In this document: piece by piece, positions 1 to 5,597 of the stretch | Numbering within the stretch: position 1 is the first letter of the stretch | Layout of the letters: every line of letters starts with the position of its first letter | Position numbers and translations under genes: made by a program | DNA from: Bacillota bacterium | GTDB taxonomy: Bacteria; Bacillota; Desulfotomaculia; Desulfotomaculales; JAJYZD01 | DNA length: 14,744 nt | NCBI GenBank assembly: GCA_021800315.1 | Contig: JAJYZD010000070.1 | Coordinates: 1-14,744 of the forward strand | Reading direction: 5' to 3' | Notes under the pieces: generated by a model | What the model was told of the DNA's origin: nothing | The model's input: only the letters and a program-made list of their open reading frames with translations | Database searches by the model: none

Positions 1-1075
1 TGCATCCCTACATTTGAACATACCTTAGGATCCCTGCAATAGTAAATCATGGCATATATCAAGCGTTACCATTATATGGGAAAAGATATGGGTAACGCGA
101 AGACGTTAGAGGCATGGGCAACTACTGAGTTTGCTTGCCGACACCCTCCATGGGTTGCCGTTTGCCGGGACGGCAAGTGATTCAGGCCACCTGGCGGGCA
201 CCGGGATGTCTTGCGCTCCCGGATATCCCGCCCGGCCGGGTCCTGACCCGGGCGGACCAGTGACTTCCCCGTCAATGTCCCGGTCCGGAAAAGGCTATCA
301 TCTTTTGCCGTGACCGTCCCCATCGTTCTACGTCCATGACGATTTATTGATAAACAGTTAGGTTGATAAAATTTGATTAAGAAGTACGGATGATGGTAAG
401 GTTTGGGAGTTCGATCACAAAGGCGTAACACTTTAGAAGAATTATATTGACGGGCACCGGATTTGTCAACTGAAGTTCTTCCGGATTCCCGGACCTCCTG
501 GACGATCTGCTCCGGCCTCTTTGCGATAAGTCGTGGCACCCGGAACCACCTACCCAGGAGCACACCCCGTCAGCCGTGGCGGCGTAAAACGCGTCACTGA
601 GTGCGGCAATTCTATAGGATCCTCAGCAGACCCCACCTACATGGGAACACTTGGAACCGCTCCAGGAACACGCTGGCGGCGGGCTTTGCCAATGGCTTTG
701 GCCGACGCAGGGCGAACAGTTTTCCCTGCGTATTCGTCGCCCGGGAATCGCACCCGCGAAGTCAGAGCCGGTACATCCGGATGCTCCAGACTTGCGCCCG
801 AAACACACATCACCGGCCATAGAACGGTCGGTCGCCATCACCCGTATCGGCCTTGGGGAACGATGCGGTCACCTCTGCATATCACCCCACTGGTACCACG
901 GTGGCGCCGGGATGGGTGATCCGTAGGGTATCCAGTCATTGGGGAGATGGCCCAAAACATAAACCGGCAGGTAATAAGTCATTACCCCCCGGCTGATATC
1001 GCCCTTATCAGTGCCTTGATTAGGCTTCATGGGCCTTGAAAAACTCTGGTGCTGAAGATGTAACATGAGGATAAC
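1..1075. other. Gene-poor, probably degenerate region
   Basis: I see no credible gene here on either strand. The open frames that exist overlap one another on both strands, have no ribosome binding site and give proteins with no recognisable domain. The longest, on the minus strand at 72-563, includes a helical-looking stretch (residues about 10-30, with AKRPEQIVQEVRESGR) that faintly recalls transposase helix-turn-helix segments. It is not enough to name. The most likely reading is decayed accessory DNA next to the tRNA-like sequence and transposase remnant that follow. Confidence 0.5.
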
Positions 1076-1151
1076 TGGAGCGCCGCCGCAGGAATCGAAC
1101 CTCGTCCTGCCGGTTGGTCACCGGCCGTGCAAGCCATCACACTCGCGGCGC
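1076..1151 (-). pseudogene. Degenerate tRNA-Gly-like sequence
   Basis: The minus strand has the size of a mature tRNA (76 nt with an encoded CCA). The 7-bp acceptor stem is perfect (GCGCCGC/GCGGCGC), followed by discriminator T and CCA. The D-arm has a 4-bp stem (GTGT/GCAC) and GG in its loop. The anticodon stem is a perfect 5 bp (GCCGG/CCGGC) and the T-arm carries GGTTCGATTCC. Discriminator U and the loop ending CCAA point to tRNA-Gly. Defects argue against function: position 33 is G instead of U, the apparent anticodon is ACC, position 8 is G, the T-stem has two mismatches, and one extra base separates the T-stem from the acceptor. It is probably a tRNA pseudogene or an old integration scar. 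Confidence 0.45.
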
Positions 1152-1446
1152 ATGATAACCGTACTATCCAAAGGCTGCCTACCCATCCTTCGACTCTGGT
1201 AGTGTTCTACATGCATCGACAAAATCCTTCGTCTGCGAATTCCGAAAACTTCTCCCTTCAATGACCACCGGCGCTTCATCGACCTGCGAAAGCTTTTCCC
1301 GAAACGGGCGGTCGCCTTTTTGGGTCTGGCCGGGTCAACCAATGGATGGCCTTAAGAGTTTTTGGCCTAAGACAAGGCATTACTACCAATAATCGCCATA
1401 GCACGTCGGAGATAGAGTTGGCGCGGGCGACGTTTCGGGTTGATTA

Positions 1447-1742
1447 TTATGTAGAGAAGAGTAGGGTTGTCATATTCTGAACATCGCTCCTTGACAAATC
1501 GGGTTCCATGGCTATCTGCCTGTTTGACACGTCTAAAGCCTTAAGGAAACCGCAAGACATCCACACTTCAAGGGGCTGATGGTGGCCCGCAAAAATAGTT
1601 CCCGTTAAGTCGTCAAAGTGGCAATTGCACTCCTCACAAAGATAATCTTGCTTGTCTGGATGCGTTGCGTCATGTCCATTTTGATGACATTGACGGAACC
1701 ACACCTAGTACAGACGACAACCCCATCATGCCACCTCTCTTT
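1447..1742 (-). pseudogene. IS1595-type transposase remnant, frameshifted
   Basis: On the minus strand, two frames join to give the N-terminal zinc ribbon of an IS1595-superfamily transposase. The upstream part reads WHDGVVVCTRCGSVNVIK. After a one-base frame change near 1678 it continues NGHDATHPDKQDYLCEEC and FDDLTGTIFAGHHQPLEVW, then SNRQIAMEPDLSRSDVQ. CxxC...CxxC, TGT(I/V)F-GHHQPL and NRQIA--LDL are family hallmarks known to me. The frame ends at a TAA at 1447-1449, and the catalytic DDE part is missing or unrecognisable. There is no start codon with a ribosome binding site. This is a dead fragment, and no terminal inverted repeats were found. Confidence 0.65.
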
Positions 1743-2169
1743 CCTGAGTATTACATAGATAGTCCATTGATCATAATGACTATAAGGTTACCTCAGAAAC
1801 CCTTGCCGCAACTGGGCTTGCACACAAGGCACCGTGAAAATCCCGGGGATCTGTTGCACCAAGAGTCAACCGAACCGTCTCTCATCTTGACGGTTAAGGT
1901 CGGACTTGTACGAGTTATCTCCCCCGGCCTGCGCGGATGGCCCTTTGGGGCGCCATGAACTTGGCGCGCGCCGTGGCTTACCGCCTCCTGAGCTAAGCTG
2001 ATAGTCATCTTGATCATTGGTAGATTAGGACACCTTGCCACTATACTGACCCAACAACGATTAATGTACTCTATGCGAAAGCTATTTGATCTGAACAGAG
2101 CCAAAGTCGACTCATAATAATTCGGTAAAATGCCAAGACATCTAATGAATGAATGAATGAAGTAACGCC
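1743..2169. other. No intact gene; possible IS remnants and AATG repeat
   Basis: No supported gene lies here. On the minus strand, around 1985-2035, a short segment translates to KMTISLAQEAVSHGARQ. It vaguely resembles a helix found in IS3-family OrfB proteins, but the flanking residues do not follow that family. A tetranucleotide repeat (AATG)x4 occupies 2144-2159, just before the small AT-rich ORF. The stretch fits the picture of decayed mobile DNA. Confidence 0.35.
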
Positions 2170-2340
2170 GTGAAAATCGTATCTGACCATAAATCCAAAA
2201 AATATCAGGACAAAGTATTTGAAACTGGCGCTACGGCTAAAACAATTATGGAATTTACTGAGGATATCACTCACTTTAAAGAGCAGGGTCGAATCCTCTC
2301 TGGAGTCAGTATCACTAACGTCAAAATCTTGTCGAAATAA
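2170..2340 (+). CDS. Small AT-rich ORF, hypothetical (56 aa)
   Basis: A GTG-initiated frame of 56 codons ends at TAA 2338-2340. The product is charged and soluble-looking. It has a natural amino-acid composition (lysine-rich N-terminus, KTIMEFTEDITHFKEQGR in the middle, ISITN/VKILSK-like end), no membrane segment and no recognised family. Its DNA is clearly more AT-rich than the RiPP genes downstream, which suggests separate origin. There is no Shine-Dalgarno sequence before the GTG, and an in-frame stop sits at 2158-2160. It may therefore be a fragment of a larger lost gene. I do not recognise its function. Confidence 0.3.
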   Translation: MKIVSDHKSKKYQDKVFETGATAKTIMEFTEDITHFKEQGRILSGVSITNVKILSK

Positions 2341-2819
2341 TGTAGAGTCTAAAACTACAGGAGAACATTCCCGGCCAGACTTGCCCATCTTGCTCATGCT
2401 CAGTGTACCTCTGTGAAGGCAGATTTTTTGAGTAGAGCATACAACTTTTCTTGCCGGTTGTCTGGTCTGAAATTTCCGGTAATGGGGTTTTATGGCATCT
2501 TCAGCGGCAAATCTCGAACTTGTCCCCCTCTTCGGGCGCACATGCCAAAGGAATTTTATGGGTGAAAAGTCCTAACTCTTAAGCTAATTACAAGAAACCG
2601 GGCGGGAAAGCCCACGGGTTTACCGATGGGATGAAAGCCCGAAAAGTTTTTGCTCGGAACAGTCCCCTGTCGGCAGGTAGGTAATACCCTCCGTCGAACT
2701 GGAGAAGATCCGGAATTTGCCGTTTACAAGCGACCTTGAACGCGAGGAAACCGGGAGGCAATGTCGACAAGCGGGGCCCGTTTCATTTATGGCGGAATGG
2801 AAAAGAATGGGGTGGTCAG
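2341..2819. other. Intergenic region before the S53 peptidase
   Basis: I see no gene here, apart from a possible extended N-terminus of the peptidase frame from ATG 2736. A hairpin at 2611-2630 (CCCACGG-loop-CCGATGGG, then ATGAAAGCCC) resembles the palindrome at the end of IS200/IS605 elements. No confident promoter for the peptidase gene was recognised. Confidence 0.4.
2611..2640 (+). mobile_element. IS200/IS605-like terminal hairpin remnant
   Basis: CCCA-CGG pairs with CCG-A-TGGG around a GTTTA loop and is followed by ATGAAAGCCC. This closely recalls the 'cccacgggtttacccgtggg atgaa' palindrome that follows many tnpB genes. No TnpA or TnpB frame is present nearby, so at most this is a solo end or a degraded copy. 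The call rests on motif memory alone. Confidence 0.25.
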
Positions 2820-4595
2820 GTGAAAAAAGTTATTCCAGTTCTGGCGATTGCCATTTTGGCAGCCGGCTCGCTTTTCTATTGGAAACTGGGGGCATCGGCT
2901 ACGGCGAAGGCGTCTTTTCCCGACATCGCGGATTCTCCTTACCAGACGGCTATCACGGCTTTATATAACGACGGCCTAGTTTCCGGTTACGCCAACGGGC
3001 AGTTTAAGCCTAATCTGCCGGTGGACCGGGCCCAGATGGCCGCTTTGCTGGTCAAACTGGCGGACTATCTCGGCCTGGTGACCGGGAATCAGCAGGGCAA
3101 GCCGGCGTTTGGCGACGTGTCTCCCTCGGCCTGGTATGCCGGGTCCGTCGATACCGCTTGGAACCACGGCTGGATCAAGGGCCTTTCGCCCTTTGTCTTT
3201 GGGCCGGACCAGCCGGTCACCGAGGTCCAGGCCGCCACCATGCTGATCAATCTGTGGGGCCGGGGGGCCGAGGCCGAAACCCTCGGAGGATGGCCCGGCG
3301 GTTACATCCGTGTGGCTGACCAAGACGGGTTGACGAAAGGGCTCGACTTCGTTCCAGGCAACGATGCCACCAGAGGAATGGTGGCCGGGATCATGTACAA
3401 CGCCCTAAGTTATTTCCACAACACTCCGCTGCAGGCGGCGCAGGATTACCTGGCTGGCCGCCCTGCCCACACCGGCGGCTATTCCCTGGCCGACCTTACG
3501 CGGGCGTTTGATTTCGACCCGCTGTACCGGCTGGGGTATTACGGACAGGGACAAACGGTGGCGATCGTTGTACACGGCGTCGACCCCGGGGAGATCCACA
3601 AAGACATGGATAAATTCGACAAGATGTACAATCTGCCCAAACCGGATATCAAATATGTCTATCCGAATGGCGCAAACTATACCTCGGTGCCTTTCGCCCA
3701 AAGTGAGGAGCCCGTCCTCGACGTCTCCATGGTTCATGCCTTCGCCCCCCGGGCCAAAATCATAGTGGTTGCCGACTCCTATCCGCTGGGTGCATTCCAG
3801 TACATTTTGAAGAACAAGACGGCTTCCATCATCACGTACTCGGCCAACGGACCGGAATCCGATTATTCGTCCACCGGGATCGCTGCCTGGGAGAAAGTCC
3901 TTAAGTCTTTGGCGCAAAGCGGCGTCACGATCCTCAAAGGGTCGGGTGACTGGTCGGCGACGGACAAAAGCGGGCACTTCAACGGCACGGCCAGGGAGTG
4001 GGCATCCCGTTTGCCGGCGCAATACAACGTCAATTTTCCTTCCTCAAGCCCCTGGGTCACCGCTCTCGGCGGGACCGTGCTCTTCCCGGATGCCAGCGGC
4101 GGGTACGGGGCGGAAGTGGGATGGGCGCGTAGCGGCGGCGGATACAGCTCTCTCTTCGCCCGTCCGTCCTGGCAGCAGAATGCGGGGCTAGGGGCCGATG
4201 AGAAGATGCGGGCCGTACCGGACGCCGCTTTCGATGCCGGCGCGATTTCGGCGCTACCGATCGTGTTCGAAGGGCAGGTCAGGTCCGGGGGCGGCGACAG
4301 CGCCTCCGGGCCCGCTTGGGCGGCCATCATGGCATTGGCCGACCAAGTGGCCGGCCGTCCTTTGGGTTTCATCAATCCGTCTCTGTACATGATAGCCAAC
4401 TCAGACTATTACGGTCTGGCCTTTCATGACGTCAGGATGGGGTCCAACGGCTATCCGGCCGCCGCAAACTGGGACCCGGTCACCGGCCTGGGATCGCCGA
4501 ACGTTTACTATTTGGTGAAGTTTCTTGCGGTCGGCTATCACGGCACGGTGCCAGCCGCAATTTCCGGGTCCCAATCGGAGCCGGGCACCGGTTAG
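2820..4595 (+). CDS. SLH-anchored S53 (sedolisin/kumamolisin-type) serine peptidase
   Basis: Secreted, wall-associated acid-type serine peptidase. The GTG at 2820 is preferred over ATG 2736 because GGGGTGG lies just upstream and the product then starts VKKVIPVLAIAILAAG, a lysine-plus-hydrophobic signal peptide (591 aa). Two SLH domains follow at about residues 33-85 (FPDI...AITALYNDGLVSGYANGQFKP) and 97-149 (FGDV...AWNHGWIKGL). A weaker third repeat ends near 198. The S53 domain spans about 222-572. Catalytic residues are visible: Glu297 and Asp301 in EPVLD, oxyanion Asp377 in KGSGDWS, and Ser494 in GDSASGP (family motif GTSxxxP). The C-terminal calcium site is HDVRMGSNG...WDPVTGLGSPN. The usual Pro-kuma activation domain is missing and SLH repeats occupy its place, which is unusual. 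The gene is upstream and on the same strand as the RiPP genes, but about 690 bp and several regulatory signals separate them. A link is unproven. Confidence 0.88.
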   Translation: MKKVIPVLAIAILAAGSLFYWKLGASATAKASFPDIADSPYQTAITALYNDGLVSGYANGQFKPNLPVDRAQMAALLVKLADYLGLVTGNQQGKPAFGDVSPSAWYAGSVDTAWNHGWIKGLSPFVFGPDQPVTEVQAATMLINLWGRGAEAETLGGWPGGYIRVADQDGLTKGLDFVPGNDATRGMVAGIMYNALSYFHNTPLQAAQDYLAGRPAHTGGYSLADLTRAFDFDPLYRLGYYGQGQTVAIVVHGVDPGEIHKDMDKFDKMYNLPKPDIKYVYPNGANYTSVPFAQSEEPVLDVSMVHAFAPRAKIIVVADSYPLGAFQYILKNKTASIITYSANGPESDYSSTGIAAWEKVLKSLAQSGVTILKGSGDWSATDKSGHFNGTAREWASRLPAQYNVNFPSSSPWVTALGGTVLFPDASGGYGAEVGWARSGGGYSSLFARPSWQQNAGLGADEKMRAVPDAAFDAGAISALPIVFEGQVRSGGGDSASGPAWAAIMALADQVAGRPLGFINPSLYMIANSDYYGLAFHDVRMGSNGYPAAANWDPVTGLGSPNVYYLVKFLAVGYHGTVPAAISGSQSEPGTG

Positions 4596-4642
4596 CCATC
4601 TTCCCGGCTCTCCATAGGGGCAAAGCCGCTTTTACCGTCTTT

Positions 4643-4716
4643 CTCCTCTCCTCTCCTCTCCTCTCCTCTCCTCTCCTCTCCTCTCCTCTCCTCTCCTCTC
4701 CTCTCCTCTCCTCTCC
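4643..4716. repeat. CTCTC pentanucleotide microsatellite (about 15 units)
   Basis: A near-perfect 5-bp tandem repeat of 74 nt begins 47 bp after the peptidase stop codon. One strand is purely pyrimidine and the other purely purine (GAGAG). A five-base unit is prone to slippage, and such mirror-symmetric tracts can form triplex DNA. It lies outside coding sequence and 136 bp before the promoter element at 4852. A possible weak hairpin (CGGCT...AGCCG then CTTTT, 4612-4632) precedes it. Confidence 0.95.
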
Positions 4717-4851
4717 GGTCCGGTTGAGCGCCGGGCCGGTCCTTTCTTCCCCGGGCCGAGTCTCCTACCCCGCCTCATGCGGCTGGCCGGGCAGGGTCCA
4801 CCCGGAGCCGCAGCGGTACGTCCTCCCGTACGGAAGGAGCAGGTGGCGGAA

Positions 4852-4917
4852 AAAGTGTCAGACTTTTCATTTTAGTACCTTTTGCCTATTGCCATGCCGA
4901 GGGTGTTATGGTATAAG
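4852..4917 (+). promoter_or_regulatory. Conserved promoter element, copy A
   Basis: The -35 is TTGCCA (4889-4894) and the -10 is TATAAG (4912-4917), 17 bp apart. Upstream are the inverted repeat AAAGT-GTCAG-ACTTT (4852-4866) and GTAC, with a fixed 7 bp between GTAC and CTATTGCCA. The same 66-nt arrangement recurs without gaps at 12349 and 14208. Transcription would start near 4924, just before the structured RNA at 4937 and about 365 bp before the RiPP precursor. The symmetric upstream repeat could be an activator or repressor site. Confidence 0.7.
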
Positions 4918-4936
4918 GTAGGTAGGGACGTTTTCG

Positions 4937-5043
4937 GCCCCGCTCATGTGTCAGGTGTTGCCCGACGTTGGCTCGCGGACCGACAAGGCAAAAAGTCCCC
5001 GCCGGTTGGAGTTCCTTGGGGACGATACCTGGGTGAGGGGCGC
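4937..5043 (+). ncRNA. Three-way-junction structured RNA candidate in the RiPP leader
   Basis: The sequence folds by hand into a three-way junction that begins about 13 nt after the predicted transcription start. The closing helix pairs GCCC..CTCA (4937-4946) with TGAGGGGC (5034-5041) and CAGGT (4952-4956) with ACCTG (5027-5031). Arm 1 is TTGCC/GGCAA (4958-4962 with 4987-4991) plus GTTGG/CCGAC (4967-4971 with 4980-4984), loop CTCGCGGA. Arm 2 is GTCCCC/GGGGAC (4995-5000 with 5018-5023). It matches no riboswitch or 6S RNA I know. It could be a leader RNA sensing a ligand, or an independent small RNA. The fold is inferred and not computed. Confidence 0.4.
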
Positions 5044-5134
5044 TAACAAAAATAGGTTTCCATTTGGCAGTGTAAGCTATGAAGTGCAGCGTGAATTGGT
5101 CACTTAAGCTGCGCGGAGTTAGAAGTGAAACCGG

Positions 5135-5168
5135 ACACTCCGTTTTTTTTGGAGTGTATTTTATTTTT
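5135..5168 (+). terminator. Terminator-like hairpin in the leader
   Basis: ACACTCC (5135-5141) pairs perfectly with GGAGTGT (5151-5157) around an unusual loop of G plus eight T, followed by ATTTTATTTTT. It lies between the structured RNA and the precursor. It could end the upstream small RNA, or act as the switchable terminator of a leader. The T-filled loop is atypical, so strength is uncertain. Confidence 0.45.
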
Positions 5169-5214
5169 GAGATAGGCGTGTTGATGAGCCCATCATGTAC
5201 CCTAAGACAGGACC

Positions 5215-5242
5215 TTGACTCCCTTGGTTGGCGTGGTATCAC
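5215..5242 (+). promoter_or_regulatory. Possible proximal promoter of the precursor gene
   Basis: TTGACT (5215-5220) and TATCAC (5237-5242) are 16 bp apart. This would place the transcription start about 40 bp before the precursor ATG. The -35 is good but the -10 is poor. It would let the precursor be expressed independently of the leader at 4852. Confidence 0.3.
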
Positions 5243-5288
5243 GGTGTCTTGTTGTGGTGAATAAGGATGAAGGAGGAGGTGTTACGAT

Positions 5289-5447
5289 ATGGAGAATCAG
5301 TTTGAAAAGAAACAGTGGTGTAAGCCCCAGGTGAGCGAGATCACGGTTAAAATGACGGAAAAATACTGGACTAAGTCGGGATCCGGGAGCGACCACACTC
5401 ACCCGGGCACCGGTACCGGCGTTGGCGTTTGGCATTCACATTCTTGA
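5289..5447 (+). CDS. Lasso-like RiPP precursor peptide (52 aa)
   Basis: A very strong ribosome binding site (GGAGGAGGTG) precedes the ATG. The N-terminal half is a lasso-type leader with aromatic-xx-Pro-x-aliphatic (Trp10-CK-Pro13-Q-Val15), then ITVKMTE with Thr23 ten residues after Pro13. To my recollection this is the same spacing as Pro to the penultimate leader Thr in paeninodin. The C-terminal half (25-52) is rich in Gly, Ser, Thr and His: SGSGSD (30-35), HTHPGTGTG (36-44), VGVWHSHS (45-52). The only acidic residue after 24 is Asp35. If the core starts at Lys25, Asp35 is core position 11, not 7-9 as in known lasso peptides. If it starts at Thr28 or Lys29, the ring would be 8 or 7. The C-terminal Ser52 suits PadeK-like kinases. 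HxH pairs at 36-38 and 49-51 suggest possible metal binding. It heads the cyclase-exporter-kinase operon. Confidence 0.8.
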   Translation: MENQFEKKQWCKPQVSEITVKMTEKYWTKSGSGSDHTHPGTGTGVGVWHSHS

Positions 5448-5468
5448 TTGCCAGCACTGGGTACAGAA

Positions 5469-5547
5469 TGGGTTCCTTGATGTGATGCGACAGCTGGGGC
5501 GGTAAAGGGCAGCTTCATCGCATAGAATAGAGGAACCCAATATTTTT
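5469..5547 (+). terminator. Attenuator-like hairpin between precursor and cyclase
   Basis: TGGGTTCCT (5469-5477) pairs perfectly with AGGAACCCA (5531-5539), then TATTTTT follows. Within it, ATGCGA (5484-5489 region) pairs with TCGCAT and AGCTG with CAGCT, making one long hairpin. Located 22 bp after the precursor stop, it probably stops most transcripts and lets a minority reach the cyclase. That arrangement gives excess precursor over enzyme, common in RiPP operons. Confidence 0.7.
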
Positions 5548-5597
5548 GTAAGGGGTTCTGACGGAATCGACTAGGTCAGAGAAGGCGGCAGGAACGG

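Noticed and set aside
1793..2104. Minus-strand frame with a segment reminiscent of IS3 OrfB.
   Set aside because: Only about 17 residues resemble the family, and the flanking residues do not. Kept only as a remark in the region description.
3405..4022. Long minus-strand frames inside the S53 peptidase gene.
   Set aside because: They are shadows of a strongly supported gene with catalytic motifs. No ribosome binding sites or known domains.
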